Assembly: GCF_040958095.1 (NCBI RefSeq)
Contig: NC_091188.1
Location: forward strand, 40,660,032 to 40,724,031
DNA from: Procambarus clarkii
Lineage: Eukaryota > Arthropoda > Malacostraca > Decapoda > Cambaridae
Length of the DNA stretch: 64,000 nt
Direction: 5' to 3'
Shown: piece after piece, positions 10,021 through 22,075 of the stretch
How the letters are laid out: each line of letters starts with the position of its first letter
Position numbering within the stretch: the first letter of the stretch is position 1
The notes under the pieces: generated by a model
Told to the model about the DNA's origin: nothing
The model's database searches: none
Seen by the model: the letters and a program-made list of their open reading frames with translations, nothing else
Made by a program: the position numbers and the translations under genes

Positions 10021-10261
10021 TCTGATATACTGTATAGGCCTATACTTGATATACTGTACAGGGCTCGAACAGAAATGTAATCCCTGGCCTGTAATCACTC
10101 CAAACTGCCCCATAAGTCATTACTGGCACTTACCAGGTATAAGAATCATACAATCTCAACATTGGTCTTTCCCCCTATATAAAATATATTATTCAGGATA
10201 ATTCATTATTAAAATCCCCACTAGTATATCGTAGGAGCACATAAAAGATTATGCAAATAAG

Positions 10262-10446
10262 CTCTCTAATAAATGATGCAAATTAATTCTCAGAGAATTA
10301 TGTAAATTAGCTCTCAAATTAATTATGCAAATTAGCTCTCAAATTAATTATGTAAATTAGCTCTCAAATTAATTATGTAAATTAGCTCTCAAATTAATTA
10401 TGCAAATTAGCTCTCAAATTAATTATGTAAATTAGCTCTCAAATGA
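10262..10446. repeat. 25-bp AT-rich minisatellite, about 7 copies
   Basis: Unit built on AATTATGTAAATTAGCTCTC. Some copies read ATGCAAAT, an octamer-like word. Homogeneous towards the right end, with degenerate first copies. Confidence 0.9.
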
Positions 10447-10579
10447 CTTATCCACATTCACACACTTGACACAGCTGTTCAATATTTATATGCTAATTTT
10501 ATTGTGATAATTGACAAGTTGTAAGAGATTAGTACAGAACTAAGTCTTCCTCGGGGCTTGGCACCTGAAGAGGACTCGT

Positions 10580-12340
10580 CTGTGGTGTGGTGGGCTCTGT
10601 GGTGTGGTGGGGGCTCTGTGGTGGGGGCTCTGTGGTGGGCTCTGTGGTGTGGTGGGGGGGGGCTCTGTGGTGTGGTGGGGGGGGGCTCTGTGGTGTGGTG
10701 GGGGGGGGGCTCTGTGGTGTGGTGGGGGGGGGGGCTCTGTGGTGTGGTGGGGGGGCTCTGTGGTGTGGTGGGGGGGCTCTGTGGTGTGGTGGGCTCTGTG
10801 GTGTGGTGGGGGGGGGGGCTCTGTGGTGTGGTGGGGGGGGCTCTGTGGTGTGGTGGGGCTCTGTGGTGTGGGGGGGGGGGCTCTGTGTTGTGGTGGGGGG
10901 GCTCTGTGGTGTGGTGGGGGGGGGGCTCTGTGGTGTGGTGGGGGGGGCTCTGTGGTGTGGTGGGGGGGGGGGGCTCTGTGGTGTGGTGGAGGGGGCTCTG
11001 TGGTGTGGTGGAGGGGGCTCTGTGGTGTGGTGGAGGGGGCTCTGTGGTGTGGTGGAGGGGGCTCTGTGGTGTGGGGGGGGGCTCTGTGGTGTGGTGGGGG
11101 GGCTCTGTGGTGTGGTGGAGGGGGCTCTGTGGTGTGGTGGGGGGGGCTCTGTGGTGTGGTGGGGGGGGCTCTGTGGTGTGGTGGGGCTCTGTGGTGTGGG
11201 GGGGGGGCTCTGTGGTGTGGTGGGGGGGGCTCTGTGGTGTGGTGGGGCTCTGTGGTGGGAGGGGGCTCTGTGGTGTGGTGGGGGGGGGGCTCTGTGGTGT
11301 GGTGGGGGGGGGCTCTGTGGTGTGGTGGGGGGGGGGGCTCTGTGGTGTGGTGGAGGGGGCTCTGTGGTGTGGTGGAGGGGGCTCTGTGGTGTGGTGGAGG
11401 GGGCTCTGTGGTGTGGTGGAGGGGGCTCTGTGGTGTGGTGGAGGGGGCTCTGTGGTGTCGTGGAGGGGGCTCTGTGGTGTGGTGGAGGGGGCTCTGTGGT
11501 GTGGTGGAGGGGGCTCTGTGGTGTGGTGGAGGGGGCTCTGTGGTGTGGTGGAGGGGGCTCTGTGGTGTGGTGGAGGGGGCTCTGTGGTGTGGTGGAGGGG
11601 GCTCTGTGGTGTGGTGGAGGGGGCTCTGTGGTGTGGTGGAGGGGGCTCTGTGGTGTGGTGGAGGGGGCTCTGTGGTGTGGTGGAGGGGGCTCTGTGGTGT
11701 GGTGGGGGGGGCTCTGTGGTGTGGTGGGGGGGGCTCTGTGGTGTGGGGGGGCTCTGTGGTGTGGGGGGGGGCTCTGTGGTGTGGTGGGGGGGGGCTCTGT
11801 GGTGTGGTGGAGGGGGCTCTGTGGTGTGGTGGAGGGGGCTCTGTGGTGTGGTGGAGGGGGCTCTGTGGTGTGGTGGAGGGGGCTCTGTGGTGTGGTGGAG
11901 GGGGCTCTGTGGTGTGGTGGAGGGGGCTCTGTGGTGTGGTGGAGGGGGCTCTGTGGTGTGGTGGGGGCTCTGTGGTGTGGTGGGGCTCTGTGGTGTGGTG
12001 GGCTCTGTGGTGTGGTGGGGCTCTGTGGTGGGCTCTGTGGTGTGGTGGAGGGGGCTCTGTGGTGTGGTAGAGGGAGCTCTGTGGTGTGGTGGAGGGGGCT
12101 CTGTGGTGTGGTGGAGGGGGCTCTGTGGTGTGGTGGAGGGGGCTCTGTGGTGTGGTGGGGGGGGGCTCTGTGGTGTGGTGGGCTCTGTGGTGTGGTGGGG
12201 GGGGGCTCTGGTGTGGTGGGGCTCTGTGGTGTGGTGGGGCTCTGTGGTGTGGTGGGGCTCTGTGGTGTGGTGGGGCTCTGTGGTGTGGTGGGGCTCTGTG
12301 GTGTGGTGGGCTCTGTGGTGTGGTGGGGCTCTGGTGTGGC
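10580..12340. repeat. G-rich minisatellite, about 85 copies
   Basis: 1.76 kb of a 19-23 bp unit, GGCTCTGTGGTGTGGTGG plus a G run of 2-10 (or GAGGGG). G-run length varies from copy to copy, and a central block (about 11340-11700) is nearly uniform with GAGGGG. The long open frames on both strands (up to about 700 residues, WWGGGSVV or TTPQSP repeats) are period artefacts. Runs of G spaced by under 20 bp give G-quadruplex potential. Confidence 0.97.
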
Positions 12341-12423
12341 TTAGGGGAATGGTGAAGGGAAGGCTTAGGGGGGGGGAGAGTGGGGGGGGGAGACCAGAGG
12401 GCTTGGGGGGTGGGGGAGAAGGG

Positions 12424-12426
<3 letters not shown>

Positions 12427-12482
<56 letters not shown>
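12427..12482. repeat. (GT)n microsatellite
   Basis: About 27 uninterrupted GT units. Confidence 0.97.
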
Positions 12483-12935
12483 CAGATGTTTCTGTTCCAA
12501 CACGTTATTGTCACATTCTGTGCATCAGAGGGGGGGGGGTCTGCTCCTCCTAGATTTCTGTGCCTCGAACGAACATAACCGCCACAGTTCCCACACCTCG
12601 TGGCACTGCACTTGCAATAATGCCAAGATAATCACTACCACCTCAGGCTAATCAATTATATTCATGCAGAAGGGAATAGGAGCAGCGTCATTTGGGCCCC
12701 TTTTATCAAGCTTGGAGCTTTCTTGCCCCCAAAGCTCATCTTCATACAGTGATAAAATATTGAACCTGTACGATGTGATGACCTGCTGCATGGTTAACAG
12801 CTTCTCCTCCATATCAACCTACCCTGACTTTGCGCCCTGGAGAGGTCACTCCAGACAAGCAACCAGAGCGCAACTCCATAGTCTCCCGAGATGATGGATG
12901 TCTACTACTACAATGTGATCGAATCCACATACCTG
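12483..12935. other. Unique stretch, no gene seen
   Basis: A plus-strand open frame of 76 residues (12664-12894) has no recognisable motif and no matching splice or repeat context. Left uncalled. Confidence 0.4.
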
Positions 12936-12943
12936 AACGTCAC

Positions 12944-13572
12944 ATTATTATTATTATTAACATCTTTATTGACAAAATTAATTACAATTTTGCCTAATCT
13001 GAGGATTTTGATAGTCTTATTAAATTGAGGTTAATGCTAGTATTCACTGTCACGCAGGACAGAGGGTCATACATAAGACAATAGGCCTAAACTGTAGGCT
13101 GAAGCACATATATATCACGGTTACAATCAATGTTTTAATGTGTGGATATGTGAAAACAACTTTCTATTGTGCACTGCCACACAAGTGCAGGGATGGGTTC
13201 ATAAGTGATACAGCTTAGAATATAAGTAGAAATTGTTCTCCATTCTTTAAAATGGACAAGCAAATTTTGGGTAAATTGTTAGGATGTCGTCCAGAACACC
13301 TGAGTCAATAAAATAGTTACACAGTTGGTGGTACAATAGGCCAGGAGGTCTAAAGTCCTTTACGGTTTCACATTCATCAATATAGTGTTCTAGTGAATGC
13401 ATTAAAGGTTTATCACAGAGTTTACAATCTGAATATTCTGGTAGTGGCTCAGCCTCACTAACCTGCCAGATGTGTCTATAGCCAAGGCGAATTCGCGCGA
13501 TTACTACATCACATTGCCTGGTCCGGTTACTGTGCTGACCATACAAATACCTATTATTACAGAACTTGTCAT
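12944..13572 (-). mobile_element. 5'-truncated LINE, 3' end with TSD
   Basis: The minus-strand frame (13247-13546) contains CDVVIARIRLGYRHIWQV and a CxxC-x8-H-x3-C cluster, CKLCDKPLMHSLEHYIDEC, the C-terminal zinc motif found after the RNase H region in I/Nimb-like LINEs. The 3' end is a (TTA)n-type tail on the plus strand at 12944-12960. AACGTCAC occurs directly outside both edges (12936-12943 and 13573-13580), a probable 8-bp target duplication. About 0.6 kb survives, so it inserted already truncated. Confidence 0.75.
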
Positions 13573-13580
13573 AACGTCAC

Positions 13581-14068
13581 AGGCACACCCACTCCCTATT
13601 GGACCTTGATTAATGGGTTTAAAGGTATCTCATCCACAGGAGTCCAGGGACGTGGGTTCGAGCCCTTCGTAAAGCTTCACTATTTCCTCATTGATATATC
13701 GCCTTATTGGGCTTTCATTGTGTATTTGGACTAGTTTCCCCTGGTATACGTCCGCCAATCTTACGATCAGGTGCTTTTTCCCACACCAAGAGCAGCCAAT
13801 CTTAAAACTGTGTAACCAAAGATTGTAGTTTATCGAATATAAATTAATATTAATGTAAATTATAATTTTGTGTATAGTTGAGCCCAGATGTAGATAGACG
13901 TCCTTAAGTGGAACCCAGATGTTAATAATTGAATAAAAATACTTGATGTGTACTGCTTCGGCTATGTGAACTCTCCAATTGTCATTGTGTCTGTTATATC
14001 GGTGTTTTGTCGGACTATCTCTGGCTGTGGTCTGCTTGTTTGTAGTAACGATGTGATCTCTGATAAGA
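13581..14068. other. Unique or degraded repeat, no gene seen
   Basis: Contains a lone box-B-like GGGTTCGAGCCC (about 13652) that may be a SINE relic. The minus-strand frame of 154 residues has no motif. Confidence 0.4.
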
Positions 14069-14345
14069 ACATACGAACATAAGAACAAAGGCAACTGCAG
14101 AAGGCCTGTTGGCCCATACGAGGCAGCTCCTATTTATAACCCCCCAATCCCACTCATATACATGTCCAACCCGCGCTTGAAACAATCGATAGGTTGATAG
14201 GTTGTTGTTGTTTTGTGGATTGTCAAGCATCTTTAAGAGATGGTATAGTCTTGCCCATATATGGAGAGCATTTGGACTGACATTCCAAGTTGGCATTTAG
14301 TCAGAGACCGGGCCGCGGGGACGTTGATCCTCGAAATCATCAATA
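14069..14345 (-). mobile_element. LINE 3'-tail fragments
   Basis: 14069-14175 carries a decapod-type LINE tail including GCAGAAGGCCTGTTGGCCCA. 14308-14345 holds GACCGGGCCGCGGGGACG, a tail also present at 22770-22850 (GACCGGGCCGCGGGGACGCT) and, more diverged, at 35240-35285. All are short non-coding 3' ends. Orientation of the second piece is uncertain. Confidence 0.5.
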
Positions 14346-14889
14346 GGTACTCAACAGGTAGGTAATTATGAATAGTTACAATTAAACTTGTTCTTTTAAC
14401 ATATTACTTTGACATAACTACTTTATTCGGTTCTTTTATTTACTCACGTAACGATTCTCGTCATCCTCAAGTAAACTTAACCTGTAAAGACATGTGAACG
14501 TGTATTGTGTGAACAAGTCATTGAAAACGTATGAAAGTTCAACATAAAAAAGTTGAACGTATGAAAGTTAAACGTATTTTTGTATTTTGACATTATATTT
14601 TATTTAAAATTCCATTACACAAAAAGGGTTAAAACATTATTTACACGCAAGATACAAGGCTACCTGTCACAGGAGTTCCTCCAGCTCCTCAGATGGCGGG
14701 CAGGAACCATGAATGCGGGGTGCTGTTTCCTCTCTGTATCGCTACACTAAGGCGCTGAAAGATGGTATATAATAATGCATAATGAACTATAGGATCATCC
14801 AACTGTGGCACTATAACTTCACCGTCCCTCGCACTATAACTGCACCGTCCCCCGTGACGTTTGGGTACACACTAACACTGGGAGCGGCG
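14346..14889. other. No gene seen
   Basis: AT-rich sequence with only short frames, plus a short duplication GCACTATAACT(T/G)CACCGTCCC near 14809-14850. Confidence 0.4.
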
Positions 14890-15027
14890 CCGGACACACC
14901 TGGCGATTGAGTGATAATGCCACCCCAACAGGTGGCACGGGCATGAATAGCCCGCACCTGGCGATTGATGATTGATAAAGATTAAGCCACCCAAGAGGTG
15001 GCACGGGCATGAATAGCCCGTAAGTGG
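14890..15027. repeat. Two tandem copies of a retroposon tail motif
   Basis: The words CCACC(C)CAA(C/G)AGGTGGCACGG and GCATGAATAGCCCG occur twice, about 75 bp apart, and once more at 44283-44350. The motif is a short hairpin-rich tail, probably from a LINE or SINE, duplicated locally here. Confidence 0.6.
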
Positions 15028-15390
15028 TACAATTTTTTTTTCTCAGTATTCTGAGGTTGCTTTTAACCATCAAGCTGTTATCGCGGGGGAGGATACTGCT
15101 TCACAGTCTTTATGAGGGTGTCCAGCTGCTGGACAGCACCTGGCGCCAGAGGGCACTCCTTTATACCTGGAGGCAGGATACACCTGGCTCTAACCTGGAG
15201 TCAGGTGTGCCCTCTCGCCTACTTGAAGCTGCACCCATAAGCCTCTTAGGATGCGTGGGAGCTGGTAACCACGAAGATTGACTCGGGGAGGAGGATCGGA
15301 TCCCCTTAAGTGGTTCCTGTTCCTTGAACCGTCTTAAGTTCTAAGTGTCGCAGCAATACAGATCAGCCCTCCGCTCTCATTCTCTCATTT
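15028..15390. other. No gene seen; CTCF-like word
   Basis: Contains GCGCCAGAGGGCAC near 15150 and inverted GTGCCCTCTCGCC near 15208, resembling the core of CTCF sites. An 85-residue plus-strand frame has no motif. Confidence 0.3.
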
Positions 15391-15765
<375 letters not shown>

Positions 15766-16092
15766 TGTCACCGTAAAAACACAACCGTTTTGCCTAACCA
15801 GGAATGTACGAACCCAACCAACCCACCTGACCTATCGAAGCCGATGGACAGAACAACATCGACATAAAGGGTGAATCAAGTTTCAGTGTTCTAATACGTT
15901 GACTTTTTAATGTATTGCTTGATTGTGTAAGAAATGCGACGTGTTAAACGTGAGGACAGTGATGGGAGTACCAGAGCCTTAGGGGTCTTCATTAGCGCTC
16001 TAGACGCATCAAATATATCGTTCAAAACACGCCAACGCAAAATACCATTAACGAGGTTCTTCGTCTACGTCTCCTGGACGACGTCCTCAAAG

Positions 16093-16416
16093 ATGGGGTG
16101 CTGGAGATGGGGTGCAGGAGATGGGGTGCTGGAGATGGGGTGCTGGAGATGGGGTGCAGGAGATGGGGGTGCTGGAGATGGGGGTGCTGGAGATGGGGTG
16201 CTGGAGATGGGGTGCTGGAGATGGGGTGCTGGAGATGGGGTGCAGGAGATGGGGTGCAGGAGATGGGGTGCTGGAGATGGGGGTGCAGGAGATGGGGGTG
16301 CAGGAGATGGGGGTGCAGGAGATGGGGGTGCTGGAGATGGGGGTGCTGGAGATGGGGTGCAGGGGATGGGGTGCAGGAGATGGGGGTGCAGGAGATGGGG
16401 GTGCAGGAGATGGGGT
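16093..16416. repeat. 14/15-bp minisatellite, about 22 copies
   Basis: Unit GGAGATGGGGTGC(T/A) in 14- and 15-bp versions (GGGG or GGGGG). Mixed periods rotate the reading frame, yet frames stay open because the unit lacks stops on most phases. Confidence 0.95.
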
Positions 16417-16723
16417 CCCCATATTAATAAGGCAAATATTAGCAACAATAATAATAAGAAGAAGAATGATGGGCATTTTGGGAAGGTTATGCTAACGCAG
16501 GATACGCAAAACGCCCAAATATACATATCAAAATGTACACATGCAAACTTATATTCGCCTTACTCACATATACAGTTTAGTGAGTATAATATACAGGAAG
16601 GCAGCATTCTCGTGACCAAAACTATACACACAGCTGCCGAAGCATACAGTATACACCTCAGCGTATACAAGTCTGGGGCTCTATCGCTCTACTCTACTCT
16701 TGACATCAGTAAAGAGCGCCAGT
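16417..16723. other. No gene seen
   Basis: AT-rich, with an (AAT/AAG)n-like patch at 16440-16470. No recognisable element. Confidence 0.4.
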
Positions 16724-17212
16724 ATACTCACCTATTTGTACTTGCGTTAGTTGAGCTTTGGCTCTTTGGTCCCGCCTCTCAACTGTCAATCAAGAGATAA
16801 GATTACACAATCTCAGGTGTACAGGTTCCTGAGCCTACTGGGCTTTTATCATATCTACATTTGAAACTGTGTATAGAGTCAGCCTCCACCACATCACTGC
16901 CTAATGCATTCCATTTATTAACTTCTCGGGCTGAAAAAGTTCTTTCTAATGTCTGTGGCTCATCTGGGTACTAAGTTTCCACCTGTGTCCCCTTGTTCGT
17001 GTTCCACCCGTGCTGAAGAGTTTGTCTTTGTCCACCTTGTTAATTCTCATGAGAATTTTGTAGGTGGTTATCATGTCTCTCCTTACTCTTCTGTTCTTCC
17101 AGGGACGTGAGTTTCAGCTCCTTTAGCCTTTCCTCGTAGCTCATACCTCTCAGTTCCGGAACGAGTCTGGTGGCATACCGCTGAAACTTCTCTAACTTTT
17201 GTCTTGTGTTTA
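16724..17212 (-). mobile_element. CR1-like LINE 3' fragment (subfamily A)
   Basis: The reverse complement ends in the family tail (AACTCAACTAACGCAAGTACA-like, usually AGCACAACTAGGTGAGTACA). It encodes, with breaks, the C-terminal region of ORF2 (GMSYEERLKEL, then GDMITTYKIL, then NKWNALGSDVVEADS in better copies). 5'-truncated at about 17212. Confidence 0.85.
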
Positions 17213-17223
17213 ACTAACTAGAA

Positions 17224-17263
17224 TAGACAACCCTCCGCCACTTGTGTGGCGGAGGGTTGTCTA
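17224..17263. other. Perfect 18-bp stem-loop followed by T run
   Basis: TAGACAACCCTCCGCCAC (17224-17241), loop TTGT, then its exact reverse complement (17246-17263), followed by a run of about nine T. No mismatch in the stem. It could be the centre of a small foldback element or a pol III-type hairpin. Function unknown. Confidence 0.7.
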
Positions 17264-18060
17264 GTGTTTTTTTTTCCTACCACAGACGTGGCCAGACATT
17301 TACAATGCTAACCAGCATATATACATTTTCTTCTGTCCTCCATGGACAGGGTTAGAGATGTGTTAAACATATAGTTCAAGGGTTTATTGAACAATCAACC
17401 ACAGAAGGTGATTCGGTGTTTTTAAAATGCTAAGCTAACCTACATATTAAATACATAGATACACAGATTTACGTATGCCCTACATAAAGTGTTAGATGTG
17501 TCTTTTACATAGTGTCATTAATGTGCATTTATAAAGGTGAAATGTAATTCTGATCAGCTTCCATATATACTGTATACACATACATACACACACATATACG
17601 TATATATACATATATACACACACATGCATTCACATACATTTGTCTCTTACTCTGACGGTGAGATAGCTGATAGAGAAACTAGTGTGCAATTAAGCACTTA
17701 ATCACTGAAGGTGATGAAGGTGCTTTTACAAGCTCAGGTTGTATAGTTACATCACATCATTACATTACATTACATTACATTGTATAATTGATACTAGTGG
17801 TGGACGAGGCTTGGCACCTCCTGAAGGCCGGCCTCTCAAACCCACACACTTGTCTCTGGTAAAACGGGTATGAGACATGAGAGGGAGGATAAGCATTTGG
17901 TTTTTGGTGGTAGGGATTGTTGTGGGGTGGGGATTGAGGGTGATGGTGGGGGATTGTGCGCCCCCACACAGCACTACCCCCTCCCCCCACACACACTAAC
18001 TCAGCAGTAAGATATATTTTGTGACCAGTAAACAAAACATCTTAAGCCCACAGACTGCCT
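17264..18060. other. AT-rich stretch with (ACATT)n, no gene seen
   Basis: Contains an (ATTAC)n pentanucleotide run at about 17757-17782 and scattered TATATA/CACACA. It may be the 3' part of an unclassified LINE. No coding motif. Confidence 0.35.
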
Positions 18061-18065
18061 CAGCA

Positions 18066-18218
18066 GAACCCCCCCCCCACACTACCCCCTCCCCACACTA
18101 CCCCCTCCCCCCAAATACGCCCCCCCTCCCCCCAAAATACGCCCCCCTCCCCCGAAATACGCCACCCTCCCCCCAAATACGCCCCCCTCCCCCCAAATAC
18201 GCCCCCCTCCCAACACTA
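18066..18218. repeat. C-rich 20-bp minisatellite
   Basis: Copies of CCCCCTCCCCCCAAATACGC, varying in C-run length. Confidence 0.85.
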
Positions 18219-19067
<849 letters not shown>

Positions 19068-19377
19068 GAACGATTGTAATTTAAACATCGGTGAGTATTG
19101 TAATATTATTATTTGTCAACTTTATGAAGAGAGAGATTGTTTGGCGCTGTTATTTCCACGATCAATTTGCTAATAGGCTTTCTGTTTTTTTTTTTTCCAA
19201 CGCGGCATCACAGCCCAAAAGCCTTTGATTCCCACAACAAAAATATATTACGTTGAAAACATCGAAATGAATATAAATTGCGAATGTGTGTGTTTGTGAC
19301 TTGCAGCATAGTCTCTCGTTGTCTGTCTGTATCTCTCTGTACATCTCTGTATCTCTGTCCCTCTGTCTCTGTCGCCT

Positions 19378-19490
19378 AGAGCCCCAGGGGCGGGGCTCTA
19401 GGGACGGGGCCCCAGGGGCGGGGCTCTAGGGACGGGGCCCCAGGGGCGGGGCTCTAGGGACGGGGCCCCAGGGGCGGGGCTCTACGGGCC
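19378..19490. repeat. 28-bp GC-rich minisatellite, 4 copies
   Basis: Unit combines GGGGCTCTAGGGACGGGGCC with CCAGGGGC. Copies are identical except for the last, and the internal GGGGCCCC palindrome could form hairpins. Confidence 0.93.
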
Positions 19491-19677
19491 GGAGCTAACA
19501 CAGAAGGTTCCTTCATGATAATCACCCCAGTTAACTATCTGGTCTGAGACAACAAGTAGTTTACAGTCGTCACGCATGTCTCCTCATAATGCTGGAGTTC
19601 ATTCATACTCTGCATAATACAAAACACGAAGTTTCCTGTATCCGTGGCTATAGTTATTAAGCTGGAATCCTGGGGCC

Positions 19678-20005
19678 AGATTCACGAAGCAGTTACGCAA
19701 CCACTTACGAACGTGTACATCATTCCTCAGTCTTTGACGGCTTTTAATAAATGTAACCAAAGTCGTCAAAGACTGAGGAAAGATGTACACGTTCGTAAGT
19801 GGTTGCGTAACTTCTTCGCGTATTTGGCCCCAGGTTCGTAAGTGGTTGCGTAACTGCTTCGTGAATCTGGCCCCAGGTTCGTAAGTGGTTGCGTAACTGC
19901 TTCGTGAATCTGGCCCCAGGTTCGTAAGTGGTTGCGTAACTGCTTCGCGTATTTGGCCCCAGGTTCGTAAGTGGTTGCGTAACTGCTTCGTGAATCTGGT
20001 CCTTG
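19678..20005. mobile_element. MITE-2 copy with tandemly repeated terminal arm
   Basis: GCCAGATTCACGAAGCAGTT at 19676 and its reverse complement later form inverted arms around a short centre (TTGACGGC...GTCAAAGACTGAGG, about 19735-19785). After the hairpin, the right arm is repeated four or five times as a roughly 42-bp unit containing TTCGTAAGTGGTTGCGTAAC and TGGCCCCAGG. No transposase. Confidence 0.75.
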
Positions 20006-20377
20006 GTACCAGGTCCCATCATAACATACCAAAGTGGTCCCTTCACGTGGACTAAAGAGTATAGTGTTACACTCTTGATACAATACAATAACTTTGTATA
20101 ATTTTGCTGTATTCAACATTGGGTGTACCTGATGACTTTGTATCACCTGAAATGATATTGTCCTGATGTTGATTATTCGCAGCTAGGAAACATGAACTTA
20201 CTTTCCCCCCCAAAAAATTATTTGATAAGTTTTATAGTCCACATTTAGCAAGTTATAATAGCCATATGAATCATTACTAACATGATATATATTATAGGGT
20301 CCTTTTAACCGAGTTATATACTACACAACAGAGTAATGTAGGGAGGAGGAGAGAGAAGACCACAGACACGTAGGAAG

Positions 20378-20380
<3 letters not shown>
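20006..20380. other. No gene seen
   Basis: AT-rich unique DNA between MITE-2 and a TA microsatellite. Confidence 0.4.

Positions 20381-20462
<82 letters not shown>
20381..20462. repeat. (TA)n microsatellite
   Basis: About 40 TA units, nearly uninterrupted. Confidence 0.96.
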
Positions 20463-20859
20463 ATATCACTTTCTTTTGACGATTATGAGAGTAAAGTAAT
20501 AGGAGTGTGTGATGCAGAGAGAGAGGAGCCGAGGGGAGCGGTGGCCCCGACGGCCACAAAGTAGTCCTCAAGGCATGTCTCTAAATTTGCCTCAAGTGGA
20601 AAAGTTGCAGATATAAAGCCCTGAAATGTAATCCACCTTGTGAGGTTATCTAAAAAGTTGTATGATAACTCAGCGAGAGGAATTGGAAAGTTACATTTAG
20701 GGCACAGTTTGCTGGCGGAGGCTTGCGGCCTGAGCGCTGTGCTACCAGCTTCACTTACAAATAACGGATCGAAGGTTCATGGGTGCGTTTCTCAGTGTCG
20801 GAGTGGGGGGGGGGGGTGCCAAGTGTCTTGGAGTGTGGAGTTGGCTTACAGGTTTAAAG

Positions 20860-21160
20860 GGTAGGGGTCGTATCTTGTAGTAGACACTTCGTGCGTGTGT
20901 GTGTGTGGGGGGGGTCGTATCTTGTAGTAGACACTGCGTGTGTGTGTGTGGGGGGTCGTATCTTGTGGTAGACACTTCGTGCGTGTGTGTGGGGTCGTAT
21001 CTTGTAGTAGACACTTCGTGCGTGTGTGTGTGGGGTCGTATCTTGTAGTAGACACTTCGTGCGTGTGTGTGTGTGGGGTCGTATCTTGTAGTAGACACTT
21101 CGTGCGTGTGTGTGGGGTCGTATCTTGTAGTAGACACTTCGTGCGTGTGTGTGGGGTCGT
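20860..21160. repeat. Minisatellite with embedded GT runs, about 7 copies
   Basis: Unit of about 38-48 bp: GTCGTATCTTGTAGTAGACA followed by CTTCGTGCG and a (GT)n-GGG run whose length differs among copies. The variable inner microsatellite explains the unequal unit lengths. Confidence 0.92.
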
Positions 21161-21197
21161 TTCGTGCGGGTCAAGACCATCACGACTATGGGTCGTG

Positions 21198-21453
21198 TGT
21201 ATTCACCTAGTTGTGCTTGCGAGGGTTAAGCTCTGCTCTTTCGGCCCGCCCTCTCAACTGTCTATCAACTAACTGTTACTAACTACTCTTTTCTCTCACC
21301 CCCCCCCTCCCTCTAGGAAGCAGCTGGTAGCAGCTGTCTAACTCCCAGGTACCTATTTATTGCTAGGTAACAGGGGGCATCAGGGTGAAGGAAACTGTCC
21401 CGAACCCGCCCCTAGGGCCACGAGTCTAGAGCGCTGTCCACTCGGCCACCCAA

Positions 21454-21455
<2 letters not shown>
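21198..21455 (-). mobile_element. SINE-A with LINE-A-like 3' tail
   Basis: On the minus strand the head carries TGGCCGAGTGGACAGCG, a Ser/Leu-type box A; the body includes TACCTAGCAATAAATAGGTA; the 3' part (21198-21275) is the same tail as the CR1-like LINE-A copies (AGCACAACTAGGTGAATACA). Box B is decayed here but clear in the copy at 58802-58975 (GGTTCGATCCC). A LINE-like tail on a tRNA SINE implies mobilisation by that LINE. Confidence 0.82.

Positions 21456-21496
<41 letters not shown>
21456..21496. repeat. (TG)n microsatellite between SINE-A and LINE-A
   Basis: Uninterrupted TG run at the 3' terminus of the next minus-strand LINE. Confidence 0.95.
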
Positions 21497-21499
<3 letters not shown>

Positions 21500-21772
21500 C
21501 ACCTAGTTGTGTTTGCGGGGGTTGAGCTCTGGCTCTTTGGTCCCGCCTCTCAACTGTCAATCAACAGGTGTACAGGTTCCTGAGCCTATTGGGCTCTGTC
21601 ATATCTACACTTGAAACTGTGTATGGAGTCAGCCTCCACCACATCACCCCCTAATGCATTCCATTTGTCAACCACTCTGACACTAAAAAAGTTCTTTCTA
21701 ATATCTCTGTGGCTCATTTGGGCACTCAGTTTCCACCTGTGTCCCCTTGTGCGTGTTCCCCTTGTGTTAAAT

Positions 21773-21775
<3 letters not shown>
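21497..21775 (-). mobile_element. CR1-like LINE-A 3' fragment
   Basis: Tail plus the last coding part of ORF2; the minus-strand frame includes MSHRDIRKNFFSVRVVDKW and VVEADSIHSFKCRYDRAQ. 5'-truncated at a (TG)n run (21776-21835). Confidence 0.9.

Positions 21776-21835
<60 letters not shown>
21776..21835. repeat. (TG)n microsatellite
   Basis: About 30 TG units at the 5' truncation point of the LINE fragment on the left. Confidence 0.96.
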
Positions 21836-21989
21836 TACAAACACTTGGTCCTTGTATGTATCAGCCGCCTGTAAAGTTCGAGTGAAGCAGCTTCCATTAC
21901 GTTGATTGGACGTTACTTCTAAACTCTGAATTGTTTCCTTGCGGGCCAATGGTGTACCTCACGACGGCGAGGGTCAGATGAAAGACGAT

Positions 21990-22027
21990 GTGAGAGAGAG
22001 AGAGAGAGAGATTAAAGCCTTGATCAA

Positions 22028-22072
<45 letters not shown>
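21990..22072. repeat. (GA)n microsatellite, two blocks
   Basis: GA runs at about 21991-22011 and 22032-22072, separated by a unique 20-bp stretch. Confidence 0.93.

Positions 22073-22075
<3 letters not shown>

Noticed and set aside
10479-12651. Very long open frames (500-700 residues) on both strands of the G-rich array
   Set aside because: They consist only of the translated repeat unit, exist in several frames at once, and have no flanking unique domain. Period artefact.
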